Part shown: one piece after another, positions 18,167 to 27,700 of the stretch
Layout: every line of letters starts with the position of its first letter
Numbering within the stretch: position 1 is the first letter of the stretch
Assembly (NCBI RefSeq): GCF_031932625.1
Contig: NZ_JAVSCK010000005.1
Span: 124,001-188,000, forward strand
Origin: Hwangdonia seohaensis
GTDB lineage: Bacteria; Bacteroidota; Bacteroidia; Flavobacteriales; Flavobacteriaceae
Length of the DNA stretch: 64,000 bases
Direction: 5' to 3'
The notes under the pieces: model-generated
Database searches by the model: none
Told to the model about the DNA's origin: nothing
The model's input: only the letters and a program-made list of their open reading frames with translations
Position numbers and translations under genes: made by a program

Positions 18167-19576
18167 ATGTCTAAAACGAATAAAGTACCCATGGGTCAAA
18201 AAATAGCTTTCGGAATTGGTATGTTCGCTAACCAAATGTTCCCTGCTATTCTGGGCATTTTTATGGTAGTTCTAGTGCAAGATTTAGGTTTTCCTGGGTG
18301 GATGTGGGGTATTCTGTTTTTTCTTCCAAGGGTGTTTGATGCTTTTACCGATCCAATTATGGGTTTTATTTCAGATAATACAAAATCCAAATGGGGAAGA
18401 CGCAGGCATTATGTTTTTCTTGGTGCATTAATTATGGGCATCTCTTTTGTTATAATGTGGCAATTATATAGAACAGACGGTGTAAACTATAATTTTACAT
18501 ACTTTTTAATTTGGTCTTTTGTGTTTTATTTAGGGCTTACCATTTTTAGTGTTCCTTATGTGGCTATGGGTTACGAAATGAGTAATGATTTTCATGAACG
18601 CACGGATATTATGGCTATTGCCCAATGGATAGGCCAATGGGCTTGGGTAATTGCGCCTTGGTTCTGGGTTTTTATGTACGATCAAAACTTGTTTGAATCG
18701 GCAGATGTAGCAACACGAAGTTTGGCTGTTTGGGTCGGTGTCGCTTGTATGGTTTTTGCCATGGTTCCTGCAATTTTTATACATAGTAAATCGACAATTA
18801 ATGAAAATTATGCGCCTTTAAATTTTAAGACCATTGGCGGTAGTTTAAAAAAGATTTTCGAAGGTTTTAAAGAAGCATTTAAATCGGTGCCTTTTCGACA
18901 ATTGTGCATCGCCACCTTTTTTATTTATAACACCTTTTATACTATTGCGAGCTTTTCGTTTTTCATTGTAGTTTACCATTTATTTGGAGGCGATGCCGGA
19001 GCGGCAGGAATCTGGCCCACCTTATTTGGCAGTGTGGGTGCTTTGGCTACCACCTTTATTGTTATTCCGATAATTACCGGAATGTCTAAAAAAATAGGTA
19101 AAAAGAAAGCTTTTATAGTCTCACAAGCAATCTCAATAATAGGGTATATTCTACTTTGGTTCCTGTTTATTCCAGGGAAACCGTATATGTTTTTATTTGC
19201 ACTTCCGTTTTTTTCATTCGGAATTGGAAGCTTGTTCACATTAATGATGTCTATGACTGCTGATGTTATCGATTTGGACGAATTAAACACCGGGCAACGT
19301 CGCGAGGGTGTTTTTGGAGCTATTTATTGGTGGATGGTTAAATTTGGGTTTGCCATTGCTGGATTGTTAACAGGCACCATTATGTCGGCCGTAGGATTTG
19401 ACCCAAATTTGGCTACCCAACCAGAAGGTGCCGTTTGGGGGCTTAGGGTGTTTTATTCAGGATTTCCTATCGTAGGTACTTTAATTGCCATTTATGTGAT
19501 GCGTAATTATGATTTAACCGAAGAAAGAGCGAATGAAATAAGTGAGCAGTTAGAAAAACGTAAAAGTACACCATAA
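18167..19576 (+). CDS. GPH-type sugar:cation symporter (MFS_2, MelB-like)
   Basis: The 469-residue protein has about twelve hydrophobic segments and no cleavable signal. The cytoplasmic loop TKSKWGRRRHYVFLGAL matches the conserved loop of the glycoside-pentoside-hexuronide:cation symporter family, as does FLPRVFDAFTDPIMGFISD before it. It would carry short beta-glucan oligosaccharides, or glucose, from periplasm to cytoplasm with a cation. It sits between periplasmic enzymes (GH17, GH-A, GH30) and a cytoplasmic GH17, with a cytoplasmic phosphorylase at the head of the operon. That gene order supports import of oligosaccharides rather than only monosaccharide. Confidence 0.88.
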   Translation: MSKTNKVPMGQKIAFGIGMFANQMFPAILGIFMVVLVQDLGFPGWMWGILFFLPRVFDAFTDPIMGFISDNTKSKWGRRRHYVFLGALIMGISFVIMWQLYRTDGVNYNFTYFLIWSFVFYLGLTIFSVPYVAMGYEMSNDFHERTDIMAIAQWIGQWAWVIAPWFWVFMYDQNLFESADVATRSLAVWVGVACMVFAMVPAIFIHSKSTINENYAPLNFKTIGGSLKKIFEGFKEAFKSVPFRQLCIATFFIYNTFYTIASFSFFIVVYHLFGGDAGAAGIWPTLFGSVGALATTFIVIPIITGMSKKIGKKKAFIVSQAISIIGYILLWFLFIPGKPYMFLFALPFFSFGIGSLFTLMMSMTADVIDLDELNTGQRREGVFGAIYWWMVKFGFAIAGLLTGTIMSAVGFDPNLATQPEGAVWGLRVFYSGFPIVGTLIAIYVMRNYDLTEERANEISEQLEKRKSTP

Positions 19577-19586
19577 ACACAGTATT

Positions 19587-20525
19587 ATGTCTCTCAAAAC
19601 AGGAAATATATTGTCGCTCTCTGGTGGCAATCATGAAAATAAAACGACAAAAGGATTACAAAATACATTTAATAGGGTATTAAAAAGTGGTATGCACGGC
19701 ATTTGCTTTAGTGCTTACGAGGAAGGACAGGAAGCCGGAGATCAAATTACCGAAAAACAAATCCGCCGACGCATGAAAATTATTAAACCATACACCAAAT
19801 GGATTCGTACTTTTTCATGCACAGACGGAAACGAACTTATTCCCGTAATTGCTAAAGAATTTGGTATTAAAACAATGGTTGGTGCTTGGTTAGGTAATGA
19901 TGCCGAAATTAACAAAAGGGAAATTGAAGGCCTAATTAAACTGGCTAAAGAAGGATTTGTAGGTATTGCTGCCGTTGGAAACGAAGTGATGTACAGGGGT
20001 GATTTAACCGAGGCGGAACTTTTAAGTTTTATGCAACAGGTTAAGGAAGCTATTCCAGAAATTCCAATGGGCTACGTTGATGCGTATTATGAGTTTACAA
20101 AACGCCCAAAAATCACTGAAGCTTGCGATATTGTTTTGGCAAATTGTTATCCTTATTGGGAAGGATGTAGTCTGGAATATTCTTTAATTTATATGAAGGA
20201 TATGTTTAACAGAGCATTAAAAGCTGCCAACGGAAAAAAAGTTATAATTACTGAAACAGGCTGGCCTAGTCAGGGTTCAGGGTTGCATGGTGCTGTGCCT
20301 TCTTACGAAAACGCCATAAAATATTTTATTAATACTCAAGAATGGGCCAAAGAAGATGATATTGATGTGTTTTATTTTTCTTCTTTTGATGAGTCATGGA
20401 AAGTTGGAACCGAAGGCGATGTTGGTGCTTACTGGGGCTTATGGGATAAAGATGAAAAATTAAAATATAAAAACAACATTCTTGGTTTTAATACCTCGAA
20501 GCATTCTTTAATAAAAAGTCGGTAA
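19587..20525 (+). CDS. Cytoplasmic GH17 beta-1,3-glucanase-like enzyme
   Basis: This 312-residue protein lacks any signal peptide or lipobox, unlike the GH17 lipoprotein earlier in the same operon. Both catalytic Glu residues are in place: AAVGNEVMYRG (Glu133, acid/base) and IITETGWPSQG (Glu223, nucleophile). The barrel looks complete and compact. It probably hydrolyses or rearranges laminari-oligosaccharides after uptake, alongside the GH149-like phosphorylase. The start ATG lies 10 bases after the symporter stop codon, and this is the last gene of the operon before a 410-base gap. Distant similarity to the other GH17 makes a simple recent duplication unlikely. Confidence 0.86.
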   Translation: MSLKTGNILSLSGGNHENKTTKGLQNTFNRVLKSGMHGICFSAYEEGQEAGDQITEKQIRRRMKIIKPYTKWIRTFSCTDGNELIPVIAKEFGIKTMVGAWLGNDAEINKREIEGLIKLAKEGFVGIAAVGNEVMYRGDLTEAELLSFMQQVKEAIPEIPMGYVDAYYEFTKRPKITEACDIVLANCYPYWEGCSLEYSLIYMKDMFNRALKAANGKKVIITETGWPSQGSGLHGAVPSYENAIKYFINTQEWAKEDDIDVFYFSSFDESWKVGTEGDVGAYWGLWDKDEKLKYKNNILGFNTSKHSLIKSR

Positions 20526-20935
20526 TTTTCTTTTCATTAGTTCGTTTTCCTTTAAAAAAATATCAAATATTTATTGCAACTAACTATCTGTCAAGCTAAG
20601 CGGGATTACCAACTCAATTTCTTACGGTTAAACTCAGAAATTTACCACTACATCACCCATGCAAATGGCTTTATCTGGAACGATGAAGCTTTTTTTTGGG
20701 GAATGGCAATAAGTCTTACAAACCCCTATATTCGTATAATGCGTTTTGTTAAAAATAGAATAAACCCTGGTTTTTATTGCGTTGTATACTTTTTGTAGTG
20801 CTCTCAAATAAGAATTTCTCATAGTTTTATTAATATATTTATTAAAGCGACAAATTCAGTTTTCATTTCGCTTTAACAAAAGCATACTTTAAACACTGAA
20901 TTTGTTTTAATACTAATAATTCTTAAAACTAAATT
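20526..20935 (+). promoter_or_regulatory. Duplicated upstream regulatory region, copy A (before the T9SS GH16 gene)
   Basis: No convincing gene lies here; a 74-codon ORF at 20574-20798 has no supporting features and overlaps the conserved blocks. The region aligns in order with the gap before the gene at 22947. Shared blocks are TTTACCACTACATCACCCAT (20641-20660), TTTATTGCGTTGTATAC with TTTTTGTAGTGCT (20773-20802), AATATATTTAT and the last bases before the start codon. The two main blocks are about 132 bases apart here and 129 in the other copy. CACTACA in the first and TGTAGTG in the second are inverted copies of each other. The second block also occurs before susC, pointing to common control. 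Confidence 0.65.
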
Positions 20936-22474
20936 ATGATGAAAAAAATTACTTTATTTCTTTCAAAAATCACATGGTCTATTGTTACACTGGTATTTAT
21001 GGTAAGTATGTCTGCTTCCGGACAAACCCCAGGAGGCGATTGGTATTTAAAATGGAGCGACGAATTTAATGGGAACTCTTTAAACACTAACCATTGGAAT
21101 GTTGAAGTTGGGAATCTTAACATAAACAATGAGTTACAAACCTATACTGCCGATAGAGTGACGGTTGGCAATGGCCATTTAACAATATTTGCCTCTTGGG
21201 ATTTTCAAGAAAACCGTATGGAATCGGGTCGAATAAATTCGGCTGATAAAATCGTATGGGACGAAGGTTATACCGAAGCACGAATTAAATTTGAAGATTG
21301 GGACTGGAATGGAAAAGATGCAACTTTTGCTGCATTCTGGTCGATGGGAGAAAGTTTTGGTAATCCAAATATAAGCGCCCATAATGTAAATGGTGGTTCG
21401 GCATGGCCAAGTTGCGGGGAAATTGATATGATGGAAATGGTTCCCAATCACGACGCCATTTCTACAATCCATTACAATCCATCATTAGACTATAATGGCG
21501 ATGGCGATTCAGACGTTCAAAACTGGCCGCACAATTGGGTTTATTATACCGTAAGCAGGCCTGCTCCAGATTGGACACAGTGGCATACCTTTGGTTGTGA
21601 AAAAACAGATACCGAGCTAAAGTTTTATATAGATGGCGTCTATTTTGGTTCGCATTATTTAGATGAAACAAGAAAAGAGTATCACCAGCCTTTCTTTTAT
21701 ATTTTAAATGTAGCCATAGGCGGTGATTTGGCAGGCAATCCTCCAAACAATTATGACGTTTATGTAAAAATGAATGTTGATTACGTGCGCTATTATAAAC
21801 GCCCTTGGACTATTTCATTAAAAGGCAGCAACAACAAATTTGTGAGTTCCAATAATGGTTCGTCGGCAATGATGTGTGATCGCCCAAGCGTTGGAGACTG
21901 GGAAAAATTTGATATCATAGATCAGGGTGACGGAAAAGTGGCTTTAAAAGGTTCTAACGGAAAATATGTAAGCTCAAATAATGGTGCGTCGCAAATGAAA
22001 TGTGACCGACAAAGCATTGGAGGATGGGAAGTTTTTACCTGGGTTGATTTGGGTAACTCGCAATTTGCTTTAAAAGGAAGCAATGGAAAGTACGTAAGCT
22101 CTGAAGGTGGCAACACAGGAATGATGTGTAACCGCTCAAGCATCGGAGCGTGGGAAACATTTAACTACCAAACTACTACCCACTCTGCTAAAAATAGCGC
22201 CAAGAATAAAAACTTATTATCTGATGACATTAATGAAAACTTATTATCGGATATCACTGTATTTCCAAACCCCGCAATAAACACGCTAAACATTAATACT
22301 GAAGAAAAAAATTATACCTTATCGGTATTCGATATGCTAGGTAAGCAAGTTTATAAAGCATCTGATATTAGTGGTGCCACTGCAATTAACGTAGAAAAAA
22401 TGAACTCAGGATTGTATGTAATAAAAATAAACTCTGAAAACCGAACACATACCCAGCTCGTGGTGGTTAATTAA
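20936..22474 (+). CDS. Secreted GH16 beta-glucanase with WExF beta-trefoil and T9SS sorting domain
   Basis: The 512-residue protein has a Sec signal peptide (cleavage near SASGQ). A GH16 catalytic domain follows (about 32-288) with GEIDMME (Glu162 nucleophile, Asp164, Glu167 acid/base). Residues about 290-415 hold three repeats of about 42 residues, each with LKGSN.KYVSS and ending in WEKF, WEVF or WETF. That is a three-fold beta-trefoil like fascin-type or CBM92-type glucan-binding domains. The last about 80 residues form a type A T9SS sorting domain (VFPNPA, DMLGKQVYK, GLYVIKI). It should be exported through the T9SS to the surface or medium and attack beta-1,3-glucan there. It has its own promoter region and terminator. 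The CBM92 label is tentative. Confidence 0.9.
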   Translation: MMKKITLFLSKITWSIVTLVFMVSMSASGQTPGGDWYLKWSDEFNGNSLNTNHWNVEVGNLNINNELQTYTADRVTVGNGHLTIFASWDFQENRMESGRINSADKIVWDEGYTEARIKFEDWDWNGKDATFAAFWSMGESFGNPNISAHNVNGGSAWPSCGEIDMMEMVPNHDAISTIHYNPSLDYNGDGDSDVQNWPHNWVYYTVSRPAPDWTQWHTFGCEKTDTELKFYIDGVYFGSHYLDETRKEYHQPFFYILNVAIGGDLAGNPPNNYDVYVKMNVDYVRYYKRPWTISLKGSNNKFVSSNNGSSAMMCDRPSVGDWEKFDIIDQGDGKVALKGSNGKYVSSNNGASQMKCDRQSIGGWEVFTWVDLGNSQFALKGSNGKYVSSEGGNTGMMCNRSSIGAWETFNYQTTTHSAKNSAKNKNLLSDDINENLLSDITVFPNPAINTLNINTEEKNYTLSVFDMLGKQVYKASDISGATAINVEKMNSGLYVIKINSENRTHTQLVVVN

Positions 22475-22499
22475 TGCTTTCCGAACCAATAATTAAAAG

Positions 22500-22538
22500 C
22501 TGTTTCGCTTACTTCGAAACAGTTTTTTTTTTTTTTTT
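22500..22538 (+). terminator. Rho-independent terminator after the T9SS GH16 gene
   Basis: The stem CTGTTTCG (22500-22507) pairs perfectly with CGAAACAG (22515-22522) across a 7-base loop and is followed by an uninterrupted run of 16 T. The strong U tract makes this a clear single-gene transcript end. Confidence 0.92.
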
Positions 22539-22946
22539 ACACTTTTTTTATATGAATACAGGTCAATTTGCATCAAAATATTTACTGCAATCACCTTTTC
22601 TTCAAGGTAATACAGAGTCATAGATTGGTTTCTTGTAGTACAACTCAAATATTTACCACTACATCACCCATACAAAACGGCAATATGTCAACCAGTAAAG
22701 CTGTTTTTAAAAGCACCATAAACCGCACTATTGCCCTGTAGCTGTGCTCTGTTTTATGAAAAATTAGATAAAGCATAACTTTTATTGCGTTGTATGTTTT
22801 TTGTAGTGCTGTTAAATGTGAATTTCACACAATTTTGTCAATATATTTATAAAAATGGCAAAGTTAGTTTTTAGTAGGTTGAAGTTCGACCTCACGTAAA
22901 TACTGGTTTTGTTTAAATATTAACTAATTCATAAAACTAAATTACG
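22539..22946 (+). promoter_or_regulatory. Duplicated upstream regulatory region, copy B (before the T9SS multidomain gene)
   Basis: No gene is visible in this 408-base stretch. It repeats the block order seen before the gene at 20936: TTTACCACTACATCACCCAT (22652-22671), then TTTATTGCGTTGTATG with TTTTTTGTAGTGCT (22781-22810), AATATATTTAT, and AAACTAAATTA just before the start codon. Sequence between the blocks has diverged, while block order and spacing have been kept, which argues for function. The short inverted pair CACTACA and TGTAGTG is kept too. Confidence 0.65.
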
Positions 22947-24512
22947 ATGAAAAAAATTACCTTATTACTTATCTTTTTGACTGTGTCTCTTGGATTTGCG
23001 CAGCCAACAACCAATGCTACCGATCCGCAGGCTAGAGATGCAGGAGATGTTATTTCTATTTTTAGTGGTGCCTATACCGATGTGGCTGGATCGAATTTCA
23101 ACCCAAACTGGGGTCAATCTGGTTTTGGCACTGCAAATACGGCTTTCGATCCCGGGACGGGAAATACCGTATTGGCTTATACCAACTTTAATTATCAAGG
23201 CGTTCAATTTGGATCTACTCAAAACATATCAGGAATGGAATTCTTGCATGTCGATATTTATATCGATGGTACATTCAATCCTAATGTATTTGTGATTAGT
23301 TCAGGTGCTGAAATTGCCCATGCCATCACAAATACGGGAGCAAATACATGGATTAGTGTAGATATCCCTGTAACTGGAATTACGGGAGACACTTCTAATG
23401 CGATTCAGTTCAAGTTCGACGGTGGCAATGGATCTACAGACGCTATCTATGTAGATAACTTATATTTTTGGAAGGCAGCAACAGACCCTGCAACAGATGC
23501 AACATTAAGCGACCTGCAGGTTGACAATGTTACGATTACTGGTTTTGGATCGGCTACAACGTCTTATGATTACTCCGTTCCACCGGGAACCTCAGTAGTA
23601 CCGCAAATTACTTTAGCGACTACAACTAATGCCGGTGCATCACGTGTAATAACTCAAGCGTCTGGTATTCCCGGAACAGCTACGGTGGCCGTTACAGCTT
23701 CAAATGGGATAGATACGGAAACATACACAGTTAATATTTTTGCTAGTGGCCCTCCTACAGCTGCCCCATTACCCCCTAATAGAGCACCTGCCGATGTGAA
23801 GTCAATTTTTAGTGACGCCTATACCGGTATTACAATTGATACTTTTGATACACCATGGTGTCCCGGAACAACAACAGAAGAGTCGATTTCCGGTAATGCC
23901 ATGAAAAAAGTTAGTGGCTTAGGTTGTGAGGGTGTAGAATTCATAAACGGTAGATTTGACGCTACAGAGTTTACTCATTTTCACATGGATATTTTTACAG
24001 AGACAGCAACCATGGATAAGAGTTTCAATATTAAATTTTCCAACTGGGATAATGGCACATCGGAATCAAACGCTATAGAATATTCTGTAACCAATGCAAA
24101 TTTCTTAACCAATCCGAATCCAGGTACATGGATATCTTTAGATATACCTTTATCTGATTTTACCGCTGGAAGTAGAAATGATATCACACAGTTTATAATA
24201 ACATCAGATTTGGGAACTGTTTATTACGATAATTTATATTTATATAAAGGAACACCTTTAAGTACCGATGACTTCGAATTATCGGTATTCAAAGCATATC
24301 CAAACCCCACACATGATAGTTGGACGGTGCAATCTAAAAACCAAAATATAGCATCCATTAAAGTGTTTGATATTTTAGGAAAACAAGTGTTATCACTTTC
24401 TCCCAATTCAAGCGAAGCAAACATTGATGGATCGAGCTTAAAAACCGGATTGTATTTTGCACAAATACGTACCGAGAATAGTTTACAAAGTATAAAGCTT
24501 GTGAAAAAATAA
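22947..24512 (+). CDS. T9SS-secreted non-catalytic protein with two CBM-like domains (probable glucan-binding)
   Basis: The 521-residue protein has a Sec signal (cleavage near GFAQ). A CBM-like module comes first (about 28-178, with AGDVISIFSGAYTD, NFNPNWGQ and VDNLYFWK). A cadherin-like beta-sandwich follows (about 185-270, with ATLSDLQVDNVTI and YTVNIF). A second CBM-like module runs from about 280 to 438 (ADVKSIFSDAYTG, YYDNLYLYK). A T9SS type A sorting domain ends it (about 445-521). The CBM-like modules match one in the surface lipoprotein encoded at 6990-9074. No catalytic residues are recognisable. It is probably a secreted or surface-anchored beta-glucan-binding protein, possibly an enzyme of a family I do not recognise. 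Its upstream region duplicates that of the GH16 gene before it, so the two are likely co-regulated. Confidence 0.75.
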   Translation: MKKITLLLIFLTVSLGFAQPTTNATDPQARDAGDVISIFSGAYTDVAGSNFNPNWGQSGFGTANTAFDPGTGNTVLAYTNFNYQGVQFGSTQNISGMEFLHVDIYIDGTFNPNVFVISSGAEIAHAITNTGANTWISVDIPVTGITGDTSNAIQFKFDGGNGSTDAIYVDNLYFWKAATDPATDATLSDLQVDNVTITGFGSATTSYDYSVPPGTSVVPQITLATTTNAGASRVITQASGIPGTATVAVTASNGIDTETYTVNIFASGPPTAAPLPPNRAPADVKSIFSDAYTGITIDTFDTPWCPGTTTEESISGNAMKKVSGLGCEGVEFINGRFDATEFTHFHMDIFTETATMDKSFNIKFSNWDNGTSESNAIEYSVTNANFLTNPNPGTWISLDIPLSDFTAGSRNDITQFIITSDLGTVYYDNLYLYKGTPLSTDDFELSVFKAYPNPTHDSWTVQSKNQNIASIKVFDILGKQVLSLSPNSSEANIDGSSLKTGLYFAQIRTENSLQSIKLVKK

Positions 24513-24531
24513 ATAAAACCATATATGTTTT

Positions 24532-24565
24532 AAAACCCTATAAACGCTGTTTATAGGGTTTTTTT
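24532..24565 (+). terminator. Rho-independent terminator closing the beta-glucan locus
   Basis: AAACCCTATAAA (24533-24544) pairs perfectly with TTTATAGGGTTT (24550-24561) around a 5-base loop, followed by more T. It stands 20 bases after the stop codon of the T9SS gene and marks the boundary between the two sugar-utilisation loci. Confidence 0.9.
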
Positions 24566-24690
24566 ATACGCCATGTTTCTCTTTTATCGCTGTGCTCTCT
24601 TAACTTAATATCAATCGATTAAAATGCTGTGTTAATTTAATTTAGGTGTTAAAATTTTGAATTACTAAAAATATTTCTTTAATATTGCAT

Positions 24691-24703
24691 TATGTATTAC
24701 ATA
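24691..24703. promoter_or_regulatory. Candidate GntR operator TATGTnnnACATA upstream of the second susC
   Basis: The palindrome TATGTATTACATA extends to 7-base arms (ATTATGT and ACATAAT, 24689-24705). It ends 51 bases before the susC start codon, and a near-consensus -7 box, TAATATTG (24680-24687), lies just upstream. The site would therefore overlap the transcription start, a position suited to repression. Three matching sites occur elsewhere in this locus. Confidence 0.65.
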
Positions 24704-24754
24704 ATACTTAATACGAAAAACTAACGTTATTTAACTAATTCAAATCATTTTAGT

Positions 24755-27700
24755 ATGAAAAAAAGAAAGTTTAATATCAATTATTTGATATTTATTTTGC
24801 TTTTTTCTTTGCCAATTCTAACTTTTGGTCAAGAAAAAACAATTACGGGAACCGTGGTTTCAGCCGGAGACAGTATGCCATTGCTAGGTGCAACGGTTGT
24901 TGTTAAAGGTACAACTACAGGAGCGTCAACAGATTTTGATGGAAACTACACCATTAGTGCCAACACAGGCGATGTTCTTGTGTTTAGCTATGTTGGTTAT
25001 ACATCAAAAGAAGTTACGGTAGCAAGCGAAACAGTAATTAATGTGTCTTTAACTGAAGACGTAGCAATGCTGGACGAAATTGTTATTACAGGTTATGGTA
25101 AGCAAACCAGATCCACTTTAACAACTTCGGTATCTAAATTAGATACACAAATTTTAGAAACATCAACACGATCTAATGCTGCAACTGCATTACAAGGAAC
25201 CATTGCTGGTTTAAGGGTAACAAACACTACGGGACAACCGGGGTCTACGCCACAAATTGTTTTACGTGGTGGTACTAATTTTGACGGTACGGGTTCTCCA
25301 TTAATATTAATTGATGGTATTCCTGGGTCTTTTTACGCATTAAACTCAGACGATATCGAGTCTATCGAGGTGTTAAAGGATGCGGCAGCTACCGCAATTT
25401 ACGGTGCAAGATCTGCTAATGGTGTTATTTTGGTAACCACAAAAACAGGTAAGGTTGGAAAATCTTCTATCAACTACAGATATAAGTATAGTACCAATAA
25501 TGAAAGAAACGACCAAAAGTATATTGGTGCTGCAGATCATATCAATTACAACAGACAGTCGATTGCTTGGTATAGAGAAGTAGTTAATAACCCTGGCAGC
25601 TTTGGTGCGTTTTTAAATGGAAACCACAGTGCGGCGACAGGTAATAACACAACCAACGATCCGTTTACTACGCAGCTTTTAACAGCTTCAAACCAATATT
25701 TATTAAACCAACCTGGATGGATGTCTATTCCAGATATTTTAGATCCAAGTCAAGACATTTTATTTTTCGATAATAAAGGTGTTGGCGATCGTATCTATCA
25801 AAATAGCGAATCAAAAGACCACTATTTATCATTTGACGGTGGTAACGAAAAAGGGACTTACTATTTAGGTTTAGGGATTTTGGATAATGATGGTTTAATT
25901 TTAGGGTCTGGATTTAAAAGATACTCAGGGAAATTTAGCGGTTCTTACCAAGTAACCGATAATATTAAGGTAAACTCGAATATTTTATATTCACACTCTA
26001 ATTTAAATTTAAGTCCTTTAGGTGGAGAAGATACTGTTTTTAGAAGATTCCAAGGACAGGCTTCAACCTCAAGAACTTACGATAGTAACCCTGATGGAAC
26101 TTGGTCTGACCAATATGCCGTAGGGCAAAACCAAGGCTTTGGTAACCCACTATATTACCAAGATAAATTTGTTAGAAAAAATTTAGAGCAACGTTTATCG
26201 GCATCGGTTGGTATTAACTGGGATATTATTGAAGACTTAACCTTAGCGGTAACAGGAAGTCATTTTACAATTAATAACCATAACGAAAGCTTTAATAGAG
26301 CTTACCGCGTAGGTAGTACTACAGGGCCTTTACGTACAGGTCGTGAAGCAGGTGTTAGTTTAGGCAGAACATTGAGAAACCAATTAACAGGTACATTAAA
26401 CTATACCAAAAAATTTGGCAATCATAACTTTAACGCCTTAATTGGTGCGGAGTATTTTAAAGATAACGGCTTTAGTACGTTTGCTGGAACAAGAAACTCA
26501 CCAACAGATTTAATTGAGACGCTTAACGCAGGTGCAGAAGCTGATGGTATTCCTTCAAGTTTTGAATCTGAGTACGTGATAACATCTGCTTTTGGTAGAT
26601 TGCTTTATGATTTTGATGATAGATATTTATTTCAGTTTAATTACAGATATGATGGTACTTCAAGATTGGGTAATAATAAATTCGACTTTTTTCCAGGTGT
26701 ATCTTTTGGATGGAACGTGCATAACGAATCATTCTTTGAAGAGTCTTCATTAAGCAACACGGTTTCTAGATTAAAACCAAGATTAAGTTATGGTGTCGCT
26801 GGTAATATAGATGTATTAAGCAATTATGGTGTTTACGGTTCTTATGGAGAGCAAGGGGTTTACAACGGTCAAACAGGTTATGCAAATTCTTCTTTACCAA
26901 CGTTAGATTTATCATGGGAAAAATCAACCACCTTTAATGCTGGTTTGGATATCTCATTTTTAGATAACAGAGTGTCAATCATTACCGATATTTACTCTAG
27001 GGACATTAAAGATAAATTAGCAACTCTTACCTTGCCATACTACACTGGATTTGGTGGTATATTAACCAATAACGGAACCATTAGAAATAAAGGTTTTGAA
27101 TTGCAGGTAAATGGCGATATTATTAGAAACGACGATTTAACTTGGAATGTGGGCGCTACGTTTACCAAAAACAAGAACTATGTGCAGAAACTTCCTGAAA
27201 ACGACAACGATTTAAACAGACAAGGCGGTACATTAATTTGGAACCCAGATACACAGCAAGAAGAATGGGTAGGCGGTTTCCAAGAAGGACAACGCTCTGG
27301 TCACGATTTAGTAGTTGCTTTCGAGCAAGCAGGTATTTATGCTACACAAGCTGAAGCCGATGCAGACAATGCCATTACCGATACCTATATGCCAGGAGCT
27401 AGCCGTAATCAACGTTGGGCTGGTGATGTAAAGTGGGTTGATCAAAACGGCGATGGTGTGATTGATGGCTTGGATAGAAAAGTTATTGGACGTACCACTC
27501 CAGATTTTGTTGGTGGTATAACCACAAGTTTACAATACAAAAACTTCAATTTATTTGTTAAAACCGATTTTGCTACCGGACATTTAGTATGGAATCATAT
27601 TAGAAACAAAGGTTACGGGCAAACACAAGGTAACTTGGCACAGCCTATTGAAGTGTTGGATTCTTGGACACCAACAAACACCGATACCGATTGGCCGCGT

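Noticed and set aside
20574..20798. 74-codon ORF in the gap before the T9SS GH16 gene
   Set aside because: It has no family features or coding neighbours and overlaps blocks conserved as DNA in the second copy of the region, where the frame is not kept.
22523..22538. Run of 16 T as possible phase-variable tract
   Set aside because: It directly follows a perfect stem-loop after a stop codon, so it is the U tract of a terminator and not within a coding or promoter element.
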